From Tsukamurella conjunctivitidis (GTDB lineage Bacteria; Actinomycetota; Actinomycetes; Mycobacteriales; Mycobacteriaceae), in contig NZ_VIGX01000005.1 of the NCBI RefSeq assembly GCF_007858475.1, positions 62,001 through 126,000 of the forward strand: a DNA stretch of 64,000 nt, written 5' to 3'. The position numbers and the translations under genes were made by a program. Below the pieces are notes generated by a model. The model was given only the letters and a program-made list of their open reading frames with translations, was not told the DNA's origin and did no database searches. Numbering within the stretch: position 1 is the stretch's first letter; every line of letters starts with the position of its first letter. Of the stretch, positions 45,017 through 54,074 are shown piece by piece.

Positions 45017-48000
45017 TCAGGTCAGCGCCGCGATCGCGGCCAGCACCTTCTTCTCCGAGACCGAGCCGACGGTGCCCAAGGACTGGGCGAACAGGCTGAC
45101 CCGGAGTTCCTCGATCATCCAGTGCACCTGTTCGTGCGCGGCATCCCTGCGGTGCTCGGGCAGCGCGTCCAGCTTCGCGGTGAGGGCGCCGTAGACGCGG
45201 TCGAGCGTCGACATCCCGCGGTCGTCCCTGTCGATGGATCCCGGGAGCGCCGCCCACCGCGCGGCGGCGCCGGCCACGTACCGGGGAAGGTGCTGCAGGT
45301 GCGCCCCGGGCGTCGCGGCGACGAAGCCGGGGAAGAGCAGCGAGTCGAGTTGCTCCGCGATGTCGTCCGCGGCCTCCCGGAGTGCCGGGGGAGCCGCAGC
45401 GATGGCCCCGCGTACCTCGGTCGCGGTCGCCACCGCCGCGGCCACGTGTGCGAAGTCCTGTTGCGCCTCGGCGCCGAGCCCGGCGCGGACCGTCGCGGTG
45501 AGGGCGGCGAACTCGTCGGGGGTCCAGGCGAGACCCGCGCCGGCGCGGAGATCGGTGATCGCGCGCCGGCGGCAGTCCGCGACGAGATCCATCGGGGTCG
45601 CGTACGGGCTCTGCGAGAGCGCGAGCCGTTCGCGCTGCCCGACCGATTGCAGCACCGACTTGTGCGCCGCGGGGAGCGCGTGTCCGAGGAGCACGTCGAG
45701 GCCCGCACCCATGAGCACGGCCTGCTCGCTCTCGGCGGCCACCACCTTGACGCCGACGGCGTCACCATCGGGGTAGAGCGTGCCGAAACCGGTGACGCGG
45801 CTGCCGCGGACCTCGGTGTCGATGGTGCGCGGCACGTCCCCGAGCGTGTCCGCGGTCCACTGCTTCGCAGGTGCCCGCTCGTACGCGCCGGCACGGCTGG
45901 AAAGATCCTGCTGCACGGCGGCGCCGAGGGAGCGCTTCAACGCGTCGAGATCCTTGCCGGAGCCCAGGACGCGGCCGTCGTCGCCGATCACCGTGAAGGT
46001 CACGCGCAGGTGATCGGGGATCGCGGCGAGGGAGAAGTCGCCGGCGCGGATGACGGTGCCGGACAGCTGGGTCAACTCGCGCGCGAGCCCCTCCATGAGC
46101 GGCTCGGCCCGGGGCGTCAGGCGCGCGAGCGCCGCGGCCGCGAAGTCCGGCGCGGGCACCACCTCGCGGCGCAGTTGCTTCGGTAGCGACTTGATCAGCG
46201 CCACGGCCAGTTCCTCGCGCATCGCGGGCACGAGCCACTCGAAGCCGTCGGCGCGGACCGTCGCGAGGTCCTTGACGGGGATCCGGGCGGTGACGCCGTC
46301 ATCGGCGGCACCCGGCTCGAAACGGTACTTCAGCGGCACCTCGATACGGCCCTGCAGCCACGAGGTGGGGTAGGCCTCCGCGGTCACATCGGCGGCGCCG
46401 TCCCCGAGGAGATCGTCCGCGGTGAAGTCCAGCAGGTCGGGTTCGGTCCTCGAGGCCTTCTTCCACCACGAGTCGAAGTGCCGTGCCGAGACGATGCCCT
46501 CGGGCACCCGCTTGTCGTAGAAGTCGAACAGCCCGTCCTCGTCGACGACGATGTCGCGGCGTCGCGCTTTGTCCTCCAGATACTCGGCGTCGTCGAGCAA
46601 AGCCCGGTTGCGCGCGAAGAACGGGTGCCGGGTGCGCCATTCGCCCTGGACCAGTGCGTGCCGCAGGAACAGCTCCCGAGCGGCCACCGGGTCGATCCGG
46701 CCGAAGTTCACCGTGCGGTCGGCGACCAGCGGCACGCCGAAGAGCGTGACGCGCTCCTTGGCGAGTACCGCCTCGCGCTTGGTCGACCAGTGGGGCTCGG
46801 AGTAGTGGTGCTTGGCCAGCGGTCCGGCGAGCTTCTCGGCCCACTCGGGCTCGATCCTGGCGACGGTCCTGGCGAAGAGTCGCGAGGTCTCCACGAGCTC
46901 GCCGGCCATGACGAACCGCGGCGGCTTCTTGGAGAGCGCGGAGCCGGGGAAGACCAGGAACTTGGCGCCTCGCGCGCCGAGGAACTCCCTGCCGTCCGGT
47001 TCGCGCAGTCCGATCTGGGACAGCAGCCCGGCGAGCATGGCCTGATGGATCAGGTCGGGCGACGGTGCCGGTTCCCGGCCCAGGGACTCCAGTTTCCACC
47101 CGAGGTCCCGGCAGATCTGCCGGAGCTGGCCCTGGAGGTCCTGCCATTCGCGGATGCGCACGTAGTGCAGGAACTCGCGCTGGCATTCGCGGCGGAAGGC
47201 GCTCGAACTCACTTCGGCCCGGCGCTCGCCGAGGTGCCGCCACAGGTTCAGGTACGAGAGGAAGTCCGAGGTGGGGTCGGCGAAACGCGCGTGTTGCGCA
47301 TCGGCGGCCTGGCGGTGCTCGGCCGGCCGCTCGCGCACGTCCTGGATCGATAGGCCGGCGACGATGACGAGGACCTCCGGCAGGACACCGAACTCGCGCG
47401 CCGCGACCAGCATCCGCGCCATCCGCGGATCCACGGGCAGGTCCGCGAGTTGGCGGCCGACGGCGGTGAGCCGCTTGTGCCCCTCGGAGCGGCTGCTGCT
47501 ACCGGCCCCGCTCGCTCCGCTCCCGGCGACCTCGAGAGCCCCCAGCTCCTCCAGCAGCGCCGTGCCGTCGCGGACGGCCCGCTCGTCGGGCGGCTGGACG
47601 AAGGGGAAGGCGGAGACCTCGCCCAACTCGAGCGCGGTCATCGACAGGATGACCGACGCGAGGTTCGTCCGCAGGATCTCGGGATCGGTGTAGACGGGCC
47701 GCGCGTCGAAGTCGTCCTCCGAGTACAGCCGAATCGCGATGCCGTCGGAGGTGCGGCCGCAGCGACCGGAGCGCTGCTGCGCCGAAGCTTGCGAGATCGG
47801 CTCGATCGGTAGCCTCTGCACCTTGGTGCGCACCGAGTACCGGGAGATGCGCGCCGTGCCCGTGTCCACGACGTACTTGATGCCGGGCACCGTCAGCGAG
47901 GTCTCGGCCACGTTGGTGGAGAGCACGATCCGGCGCCCCGTGTGCGGGGCGAAGACACGGTGCTGCTCCGCGGACGACAGGCGTGCGTACAGCGGCAGGA

Positions 48001-49033
48001 TCTCGACGGCGCCGTGTCGTCCGGCGGATCCGCGGGATCCGTACTTCGCCTCCAGTGCCTCGGCGGCGTCGCGGATCTCGCGCTCGCCGGAGAGGAAGAC
48101 GAGCACGTCGCCGGGCGCCTCGCGGGAGAGCTCGTCGATGGCGTGCACGATGCCCGTGACCTGGTCGAGGGGTTCCGCATCGTCGGTCATCTCGTCGAGC
48201 GGGCGGTACCGGATCTCCACCGGGTACGTGCGGCCGCTGACCTCGATCACGGGAGCGGACGCACCGTCGGGCCGCGCGAAGTGGGCGGCGAACCGTTCCG
48301 GCTCGATGGTGGCGGAGGTGACGATGACCTTGAGATCGGGCCGGCGGGGGAGGAGCTGCCGCAGGTAGCCCAGCAGGAAGTCGATGTTGAGGCTGCGCTC
48401 GTGCGCCTCGTCGATGATGATCGTGTCGTAGTCGCGCAGCAGCCGGTCGCGGGTGAGCTCCCGGAGCAGGATGCCGTCGGTCATGAGCTTGACCGAGGTC
48501 TTCGGAGAGACCTTGTCAGTGAATCGGACCGCGTATCCGACGGTGTCGCCGAGCTCCGTCGTCGTCTCCTCGGCGATGCGCTCCGCGACGCTGCGGGCGG
48601 CCAGCCGGCGGGGCTGGGTGTGGCCGATCATGCCGCGCACGCCGCGGCCGAGCTCGAGACAGATCTTGGGCAGCTGCGTGGTCTTCCCCGAGCCGGTCTC
48701 GCCCGCGAGGATGATCACCTGGTTCTCGGTGATGGCCTTCGCGATCTCGTCGCGGCGGGCGCTCACCGGCAGGTTCTCCGGGTAGACGATGGCCGGCACC
48801 GCCGCCTTCCGCACGGCGAAGCGTTCGCGGGCCGCCGCGACGTCGCGCTCGAGACGCGCCAGGTCGGAGTCCTTCGCGCGCTTGATCTTCCCCCGCAGGC
48901 GGGTCTCGTCGCGGAGGGTCACAGCGGGTGCGGCATCGGTGCCGAGCGCGGCGTACAGATCACGCTTCGAGGGAGAGGGGAGCTGCGCCGCGTCTGCGCC
49001 GCGTCGTGCGGTGCGCGTCTCGTGCTCAGTCAT
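45017..49033 (-). CDS. hrpA: ATP-dependent RNA helicase HrpA
   Basis: A 1338-residue DEAH-box helicase. Walker A GETGSGKTT is at 111-119, DEAH at 208-211, SAT motif VTSATIEPERF near 259, followed by the helicase C domain with motif VI QRSGRCGR, HA2 and OB domains, and the long DUF3418 C-terminal region characteristic of HrpA. E. coli HrpA acts on mRNA processing and collided ribosomes. Length is as expected. The promoter is shared with the divergent aminotransferase gene. Confidence 0.95.
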   Translation of the reverse strand: MTEHETRTARRGADAAQLPSPSKRDLYAALGTDAAPAVTLRDETRLRGKIKRAKDSDLARLERDVAAARERFAVRKAAVPAIVYPENLPVSARRDEIAKAITENQVIILAGETGSGKTTQLPKICLELGRGVRGMIGHTQPRRLAARSVAERIAEETTTELGDTVGYAVRFTDKVSPKTSVKLMTDGILLRELTRDRLLRDYDTIIIDEAHERSLNIDFLLGYLRQLLPRRPDLKVIVTSATIEPERFAAHFARPDGASAPVIEVSGRTYPVEIRYRPLDEMTDDAEPLDQVTGIVHAIDELSREAPGDVLVFLSGEREIRDAAEALEAKYGSRGSAGRHGAVEILPLYARLSSAEQHRVFAPHTGRRIVLSTNVAETSLTVPGIKYVVDTGTARISRYSVRTKVQRLPIEPISQASAQQRSGRCGRTSDGIAIRLYSEDDFDARPVYTDPEILRTNLASVILSMTALELGEVSAFPFVQPPDERAVRDGTALLEELGALEVAGSGASGAGSSSRSEGHKRLTAVGRQLADLPVDPRMARMLVAAREFGVLPEVLVIVAGLSIQDVRERPAEHRQAADAQHARFADPTSDFLSYLNLWRHLGERRAEVSSSAFRRECQREFLHYVRIREWQDLQGQLRQICRDLGWKLESLGREPAPSPDLIHQAMLAGLLSQIGLREPDGREFLGARGAKFLVFPGSALSKKPPRFVMAGELVETSRLFARTVARIEPEWAEKLAGPLAKHHYSEPHWSTKREAVLAKERVTLFGVPLVADRTVNFGRIDPVAARELFLRHALVQGEWRTRHPFFARNRALLDDAEYLEDKARRRDIVVDEDGLFDFYDKRVPEGIVSARHFDSWWKKASRTEPDLLDFTADDLLGDGAADVTAEAYPTSWLQGRIEVPLKYRFEPGAADDGVTARIPVKDLATVRADGFEWLVPAMREELAVALIKSLPKQLRREVVPAPDFAAAALARLTPRAEPLMEGLARELTQLSGTVIRAGDFSLAAIPDHLRVTFTVIGDDGRVLGSGKDLDALKRSLGAAVQQDLSSRAGAYERAPAKQWTADTLGDVPRTIDTEVRGSRVTGFGTLYPDGDAVGVKVVAAESEQAVLMGAGLDVLLGHALPAAHKSVLQSVGQRERLALSQSPYATPMDLVADCRRRAITDLRAGAGLAWTPDEFAALTATVRAGLGAEAQQDFAHVAAAVATATEVRGAIAAAPPALREAADDIAEQLDSLLFPGFVAATPGAHLQHLPRYVAGAAARWAALPGSIDRDDRGMSTLDRVYGALTAKLDALPEHRRDAAHEQVHWMIEELRVSLFAQSLGTVGSVSEKKVLAAIAALT

Positions 49034-49039
49034 TTGCTC

Positions 49040-49046
49040 TATTTTA
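49040..49046. promoter_or_regulatory. Shared -10 element of two divergent leaderless genes
   Basis: The 18-bp gap between the hrpA and aminotransferase start codons holds TATTTTA. Read forward, TATTTT (49040-49045) ends 6 nt before ATG 49052. Read in reverse, TAAAAT (49046-49041) ends 7 nt before ATG 49033. Both starts would be leaderless, and the two open complexes cannot form together. Confidence 0.7.
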
Positions 49047-49051
49047 GGCCT

Positions 49052-50305
49052 ATGAGCGGACAGGGACCCACGACCTCATCGGCACTCTGGCACGGCTTCG
49101 CGGACATGGGGGCCGTGCAGCGCGACGGTGCCTTCGTCTTCGCGCGCGGCGAGGGCGCCCATGTCTTCGACACCGATGGCAATCGCTACCTCGACGCGAC
49201 CGCCGGCCTGTGGTTCGCCAACGTCGGGCACGGTCGCGCCGAGGTCGCCGACGCGGTGCGCGAGCAGCTGCTCAAGGTCGCGCACGTGACGGGCTTCGGT
49301 GACGCGGCCACCGACACGACGGTGGCGCTGGCGAACCGCCTGCAGTCGATCGCCCCGGTCCCGGACAGCAAGATCTTCTTCACCTCCGGCGGATCCGATT
49401 CGGTCGACTCGGCGATCAAGCTCGCCCGCCGCTACTGGCAGGAGATGGGCCGGCCGGAGAAGAAGCTCATCGTCGGGCGCTCGAACGCCTACCACGGCAT
49501 GCACGTGGGCGGCACCAGCCTGGGCGGTATCCCGGTCAACGCCGAGGGCTACGGCGGCGTGCTCTTCGACGACACCGCGACGGTGGCGTGGGACGACGCC
49601 AAGGAGCTCCTCGGTCTCATCGAGCGGGTCGGCGCCGACGCGATCGCGGCGTTCGTGGCCGAGCCGGTGATCGGTGCCGGCGGTCTGCTGCCGCCGCCCG
49701 AGGGCTACCTGCGCGAGGTGCGCGACATCTGCCGCGAACACGACGTCCTGTTCATCGCCGACGAGGTGATCACGGGCTTCGGTCGCATCGGCGGCGCCTG
49801 GTTCGCGTCCAGCAGGTTCGACCTGCAGCCCGACCTGATGACCACCGCGAAGGGGCTCACCAGCGGGTACGTGCCGATGGGCGCCCTGTTCGTGGCGCCG
49901 CGCGTGGCGGAGCCGTTCTACTCCGGCGGTGTGTGGTGGCGGCACGGTTACACCTACGGCGGGCACGCGGCGGCCGCCGCGGCGTCGATGGCGGTCCTGG
50001 ACATCATGGAGCGGGAGAACCTCCTCACGGAGGCGCTGCGCCTCGAGTCCACCCTCCTGCGGGAGCTCTCCGGTCTCGCCGACCACCCGAAGGTCAAGGA
50101 CGTGCGGGGCGGCGTCGGCGCCGTCGCGGGGGTGCAGCTGCACGAGCCCGCGGAGGCCATGGCGATGGTGAAGAAGCTGCGGGCACAGGGCGTCTCCGGC
50201 CGCGCCGCGGGCCTGGGCACGCTCCAGTACTCGCCGGCTCTGATCACGACGGACGAGCAGGTCGCCGAGATCGCCGCGGCGACGAGGCGGGCGCTCGACG
50301 CCTGA
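49052..50305 (+). CDS. Class III (omega) aminotransferase
   Basis: A 417-residue PLP enzyme of the ornithine/beta-alanine-pyruvate aminotransferase group. The PLP lysine is K267 (TTAKGLTSGYVPMG), with D237 (FIADEVITGFGR) holding the pyridine nitrogen and the phosphate loop FFTSGGSDSVDSAIKLAR (109-126). Typical substrates are terminal amines such as putrescine, beta-alanine or GABA; the true one cannot be told. The start is leaderless. Confidence 0.92.
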   Translation: MSGQGPTTSSALWHGFADMGAVQRDGAFVFARGEGAHVFDTDGNRYLDATAGLWFANVGHGRAEVADAVREQLLKVAHVTGFGDAATDTTVALANRLQSIAPVPDSKIFFTSGGSDSVDSAIKLARRYWQEMGRPEKKLIVGRSNAYHGMHVGGTSLGGIPVNAEGYGGVLFDDTATVAWDDAKELLGLIERVGADAIAAFVAEPVIGAGGLLPPPEGYLREVRDICREHDVLFIADEVITGFGRIGGAWFASSRFDLQPDLMTTAKGLTSGYVPMGALFVAPRVAEPFYSGGVWWRHGYTYGGHAAAAAASMAVLDIMERENLLTEALRLESTLLRELSGLADHPKVKDVRGGVGAVAGVQLHEPAEAMAMVKKLRAQGVSGRAAGLGTLQYSPALITTDEQVAEIAAATRRALDA

Positions 50306-50420
50306 CCCGGGGTTTCCGGCGCCTCGCCTTCGTGGTCGGCGCCGGGCCGGGCCGGGGCGGAGCCGGGGTCAGTTGCAAGGGGTTGCATCGCGTTTGTGAC
50401 CGATTCAAACCCCCGGGGAA

Positions 50421-50436
50421 TGTGGTCCGTGCCACA
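50421..50436 (+). promoter_or_regulatory. CRP/GlxR-like palindrome
   Basis: TGTGG (50421-50425), six bases and CCACA (50432-50436) form the CRP-family TGTGN-N6-NCACA palindrome. It overlaps CACACT (50433-50438), a -10 that ends 7 nt before GTG 50446. Binding should repress the acetate-symporter operon. Confidence 0.5.
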
Positions 50437-50445
50437 CTTTCGCAC

Positions 50446-50790
50446 GTGAACGAAGAGGATACGGCTGCGGTCTATCAGCGCGCCTACGACAGCAAGGAAT
50501 TCCACGAACTCCGGAGTCGGTTGGCGCGCTTCGTCATCCCGGTCTCCGTCGCGTTCCTGACCTGGTACGTCCTGTACGTGCTGCTCGCCACGTACGCGCA
50601 CGACTTCATGAGCCAGAAGCTGTTCGGCAACATCAACGTCGCGCTGGTGATGGGCCTGGGGCAGTTCGTCACCACGTTCGCGATCACCTGGGCGTACGTC
50701 CGGTTCGCGAACACGACCATCGACCCGATGGCAACCGAGCTGCGCGAGCACATCGAGGGCGAGCTCAAGGACGGGGAGGCGGGCAAGTGA
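50446..50790 (+). CDS. DUF485 small membrane subunit of monocarboxylate symporter
   Basis: A 114-residue protein with two membrane helices (about 32-53, FVIPVSVAFLTWYVLYVLLATYA, and 66-90, VALVMGLGQFVTTFAITWAYV). The DUF485 pattern has SxEFxxLRxRxxRFVxP and YVRFAN. The soluble tail is acidic. Family members are encoded with and support acetate/pyruvate symporters (YjcH-ActP, MctB-MctC). It overlaps the next gene by 4 nt (GTGA). Confidence 0.9.
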   Translation: MNEEDTAAVYQRAYDSKEFHELRSRLARFVIPVSVAFLTWYVLYVLLATYAHDFMSQKLFGNINVALVMGLGQFVTTFAITWAYVRFANTTIDPMATELREHIEGELKDGEAGK

Positions 50791-52421
50791 CCGATCTCCT
50801 CGCGTTCGATCCACGGAAGATCGAGGTCGGCCAGCAGGTCGGCTCCACGACGCTGAACATCCTCATCTTCCTGCTGTTCATCGGCGTCACCATGGGCCTG
50901 GTCATCAAGGCGAGCCGCACCACGAAGAAGGCGACCGACTTCTACACCGGCGGCGCCACGTTCACCGGCCCGCAGAACGGCTTCGCCATCGCCGGTGACT
51001 ACCTCTCGGCCGCCAGCTTCCTCGGCATCTGCGGCGCCATCGCCGTGCAGGGCTACGACGGCTTCCTGTACTCGATCGGTTTCCTCGTCGCCTGGCTGGT
51101 CGCGCTCCTGCTCGTCGCCGAGCGGCTGCGCAACGTCGGCAAGTTCACCATGGCCGATGTGCTGAGCTTCCGGCTCAAGCAGCGCCCCGTGCGGATGGCC
51201 GCCGCACTCGCGACCCTCACGGTCTCGCTGTTCTACCTGATCGCGCAGATGGCCGGCGCGGGTGGCCTGGTCTCGCTGCTGCTCAACATCAAGGGCACCA
51301 CGGGCCAGGCGATCGTGGTCGCCGTCGTCGGCGTCCTGATGATCCTGTACGTACTGGTCGGCGGCATGAAGGGCACCACCTACGTCCAGATGGTCAAGGC
51401 CGTGCTCCTCGTCGGCGGCGCGCTGCTGATGACCCTCATGGTGCTCGCCGCGGTCAAGGGCAACTTCTCGGATCTGCTGCAGAAGGCGATCGACGGCAGC
51501 ACGTCGGGCGAGAAGATCATCGAGCCCGGACTCAAGTACGGCAAGACCGAGACCACCAAGCTCGACTTCATCTCGCTGGCGCTGGCGCTCGTTCTCGGCA
51601 CCGCGGGCCTGCCGCACGTGCTGATGCGATTCTACACCGTGCCCACGGCGAAGGAGGCGCGGCGCTCGGTCACCTGGGCGATCGGACTGATCGGCGCGTT
51701 CTACATCTTCACTCTGGTGCTGGGCTTCGGCGCCGCGGCGTACGTCGGTGCCGACGTGATCGCCAAGGCCCCCGGCGGCGTCAACTCCGCGGCACCGCTG
51801 CTCGCGTTCTCGCTCGGCGGCACCATTCTCATGGCGGTCATCTCGGCGGTCGCCTTCGCGACGATCCTCGCCGTCGTCGCCGGCCTCGCGATCACCGCGT
51901 CGGCCAGCCTTGCGCACGACATCTACAACGGCGTGATCAAACACGGGAAGGCGTCCGAGGAGTCGCAGGTGCGGGTCTCGCGGATCACCGTGGTCGTGAT
52001 CGGCATCGTGTCGATCATCCTCGGGATCGGCGCGATGGGGCAGAACATCGCCTTCCTCGTGGCCCTGGCGTTCGCCGTCGCGGCCTCGGCGAACCTGCCG
52101 ACGATCCTGTTCTCCCTGTTCTGGCGGAGGTTCAACACCACGGGCGCGGTGCTCTCGATGTACGGCGGGCTCATCTCGGCGATCGTGCTGATCGTCTTCT
52201 CGCCCGCCGTCTCGGGGAAGCCGACGTCGATGTTCAAGTCGCTCGACTTCCACTGGTTCCCGCTCGAGAACCCGGGCCTGGTGTCGATCCCGATCGGCTT
52301 CGGCCTCGCCGTCCTCGGCACGCTCTTCGGCAAGCCGGATACCGAGCTCGCCGACAAGGCGGTCGAGATGGAGGTCCGCTCGCTCACCGGTGTCGGTGTC
52401 GAGAAGGCCATCGATCACTAG
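50787..52421 (+). CDS. mctC: Cation/acetate (monocarboxylate) symporter, MctC/ActP-like
   Basis: A 544-residue sodium:solute symporter-family protein with about 13 helices. Characteristic blocks are DFYTGGATFTGPQNGFAIAGDYLSAASFLG (near 51-80), GTAGLPHVLMRFYTVPTAKEARRSV (near 271-295), and AFATILAVVAGLAITASASLAHDIYNGV. It takes up acetate, propionate or pyruvate with a cation. In C. glutamicum the equivalent pair is mctB-mctC. A strong hairpin terminator follows. Confidence 0.92.
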   Translation: MTDLLAFDPRKIEVGQQVGSTTLNILIFLLFIGVTMGLVIKASRTTKKATDFYTGGATFTGPQNGFAIAGDYLSAASFLGICGAIAVQGYDGFLYSIGFLVAWLVALLLVAERLRNVGKFTMADVLSFRLKQRPVRMAAALATLTVSLFYLIAQMAGAGGLVSLLLNIKGTTGQAIVVAVVGVLMILYVLVGGMKGTTYVQMVKAVLLVGGALLMTLMVLAAVKGNFSDLLQKAIDGSTSGEKIIEPGLKYGKTETTKLDFISLALALVLGTAGLPHVLMRFYTVPTAKEARRSVTWAIGLIGAFYIFTLVLGFGAAAYVGADVIAKAPGGVNSAAPLLAFSLGGTILMAVISAVAFATILAVVAGLAITASASLAHDIYNGVIKHGKASEESQVRVSRITVVVIGIVSIILGIGAMGQNIAFLVALAFAVAASANLPTILFSLFWRRFNTTGAVLSMYGGLISAIVLIVFSPAVSGKPTSMFKSLDFHWFPLENPGLVSIPIGFGLAVLGTLFGKPDTELADKAVEMEVRSLTGVGVEKAIDH

Positions 52422-52432
52422 GTCTTCGCGCT

Positions 52433-52474
52433 CGACGGTGCCCGTCCCTCACTCTCGAGGGGCGGGCACCGTCG
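52433..52474. terminator. Bidirectional hairpin terminator
   Basis: A perfect 12-bp stem CGACGGTGCCCG/CGGGCACCGTCG (52433-52444 with 52463-52474) is continued by CCCTC/GAGGG and followed by TT. It separates convergent genes and is a near copy of the hairpin at 20122-20162. Confidence 0.85.
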
Positions 52475-52482
52475 TTCCCGGG

Positions 52483-53304
52483 TCAGAGCGGGACGACCTC
52501 GCTGCCCGCGACCTCGTCGGTGCGCAGCGTGACGTCCAGCGCCGCGATGCGGCCGTCGGGGGTGAAGGTCACGTCGCCGAGCAGCAGGTAGCCGGGCGCT
52601 TCGGGCAGCCGCACGGTGTAGCCGAGCACGCCGTCGATCAGCGCGACCAGGGCCGTCTTCGCCTTGAACAGGAAGGCCTCGGCGATGGCCGGCGCCCCGA
52701 CGAGCACCGACGAGGCGTCGTCGGTACGGGTGCGGAAGACCGCGTCGGGGTCGAGCAGGTCGACGAGCGCGGTGAAGTCGCCGTCGCGTGAGGCCGCGAG
52801 GAAGGCGCGCACCGCGTCGGCGCGCGCGGCGTCCGGCCGGGGCGTGCCCGCGACGCGGCGGCGCGCCCGGCTCGCGAGCTGGCGGGTCGCGGCGGGGCTC
52901 TTCCCGAGGACCGCCGCCACGTCGTCGAAGGGGACGGCGAAGACGTCGTGCAGCACGAAGGCCACGCGCTCAGCGGGCGCCAGGTCGTCGAGCACTGCAC
53001 CCATCGCCGCGCCGACGGACTCCGCGAGCTGCACCTCGGTGTCCGGCGACGGCCCTGGATCGACCGGGTCGACGTCGTCGAGCGGCGCGGTCTCGCGGCG
53101 GGCGCGCAGGCGGTCGAGGCAGATGCGGGAGACCACGGTGGTGAGCCACGCGGTCGGGCTGTCGACGGTGCCGTCCCCATCCGCCCGGTCGGCGCGCAGC
53201 CACGCCTCCTGCACCGCGTCCTCCGCGTCCGCGGCCGAGCCGAGCATCCGCGTGGCCACCGCGATGAGCCGCGGCCGCGCTGCTTCGAAGTCGTCGAGAT
53301 CCAT
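52483..53304 (-). CDS. ECF sigma factor with SnoaL-like C-terminal domain (ECF41/SigJ type)
   Basis: A 273-residue extracytoplasmic-function sigma factor. Region 2 (RLIAVATRMLGSAADAEDAVQEAWLR, 11-36) and region 4 (VAFVLHDVFAVPFDDVAAVLGKSPAATRQLASRARRR, about 112-148) are followed by a C-terminal SnoaL-like domain of about 110 residues. In the ECF41 family this domain takes the place of an anti-sigma factor. It is divergent from an AhpD-like gene, the standard ECF41 partner, with matching promoter motifs on both strands. Confidence 0.92.
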   Translation of the reverse strand: MDLDDFEAARPRLIAVATRMLGSAADAEDAVQEAWLRADRADGDGTVDSPTAWLTTVVSRICLDRLRARRETAPLDDVDPVDPGPSPDTEVQLAESVGAAMGAVLDDLAPAERVAFVLHDVFAVPFDDVAAVLGKSPAATRQLASRARRRVAGTPRPDAARADAVRAFLAASRDGDFTALVDLLDPDAVFRTRTDDASSVLVGAPAIAEAFLFKAKTALVALIDGVLGYTVRLPEAPGYLLLGDVTFTPDGRIAALDVTLRTDEVAGSEVVPL

Positions 53305-53305
53305 C

Positions 53306-53332
53306 TGTCACATCCTCCGTCGTCGATCCGTC
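53306..53332 (+). promoter_or_regulatory. ECF41-type promoter of the AhpD-like gene
   Basis: TGTCACA (53306-53312), a 16-bp spacer and CGTC (53329-53332) match the published ECF41 promoter exactly. Transcription would begin about 45 nt before ATG 53384. Confidence 0.8.
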
Positions 53333-53340
53333 ATGGAGGT

Positions 53341-53367
53341 GACGGGGTGATCGCCCCGAGTGTGACA
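53341..53367 (-). promoter_or_regulatory. ECF41-type promoter of the sigma-factor gene (autoregulation)
   Basis: On the minus strand, TGTCACA (53367-53361), 16 bp and CGTC (53344-53341) mirror the promoter on the other strand. The sigma factor can activate its own gene. Confidence 0.75.
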
Positions 53368-53383
53368 GACGAAGGAGACCACG

Positions 53384-53842
53384 ATGACCGCACGGATGAC
53401 CAACCCCGCCTTCACCCTCCCCGGCGCGATGGACGCGCTGACGAGGCTGGGAGAGGCGGTGGCCGCCTCGGGACTCTCGCCCGAGTTGCTCGAGCTGGTG
53501 AACATGCGGGCGAGCCAGCTCAACAGCTGCAGCACCTGCCTCGACGGGCACTGGCGGATGGCGCGCAAGCACGGCGCCTCCGACGACAAGCTCTTCGCGG
53601 TCGGCGCGTGGCGGCACACGCCTTACTTCTCCGATGCCGAGCGCATCGCGCTGGAGCTGACGGAGCAGCTCACCGCGCTCGCCGGCAACCCCGACGCGGT
53701 GCCCGACGAGCTGTGGGACGCCGCCGCGGACGAGTTCGATGCGGCCCAGCTGGCCGCGCTCGTCCTCGCCATCGGGCAGATCAATCTGTGGAACCGCGTG
53801 AATCACGCCACCCGCCAGGAAGCGGGTTCTTGGAGGCCTTGA
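53384..53842 (+). CDS. Carboxymuconolactone decarboxylase/AhpD-like protein
   Basis: A 152-residue all-helical AhpD-fold protein with the redox motif C49-S-T-C52 and H56 (CxxCxxxH), as in AhpD alkylhydroperoxidases. Such proteins are the COE-type targets of ECF41 sigma factors. Its peroxidase substrate and reductant are unknown. GAAGGAG lies upstream of ATG 53384. The 232 bp after the gene (53843-54074) hold no convincing gene or RNA. Confidence 0.9.
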   Translation: MTARMTNPAFTLPGAMDALTRLGEAVAASGLSPELLELVNMRASQLNSCSTCLDGHWRMARKHGASDDKLFAVGAWRHTPYFSDAERIALELTEQLTALAGNPDAVPDELWDAAADEFDAAQLAALVLAIGQINLWNRVNHATRQEAGSWRP

Positions 53843-54061
53843 TGCACCGAGGTTCTCCGACGATCAGAGGAGGCGTGCGGCCACCCAGCCGCCTCCGTCT
53901 CGTCAGTGCTCGAGCTCGACGAGGTGTTCGGCAGCAGTACCTGGTCGACGGCTCCCCGCTGCACTTCGTGGACGAACTCCTCGTACCAGGTTTCGCGCCC
54001 GCCCGCCGGGTCGTTAGGCGCTCTCAGGGTGACGGTGCAAAGGACGGGCGATCGACCGGAT

Positions 54062-54067
54062 TAGACT
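54062..54067 (+). promoter_or_regulatory. -10 hexamer TAGACT of oxyR
   Basis: TAGACT ends 7 nt before ATG 54075, a leaderless start. Confidence 0.6.
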
Positions 54068-54074
54068 CATAGGC

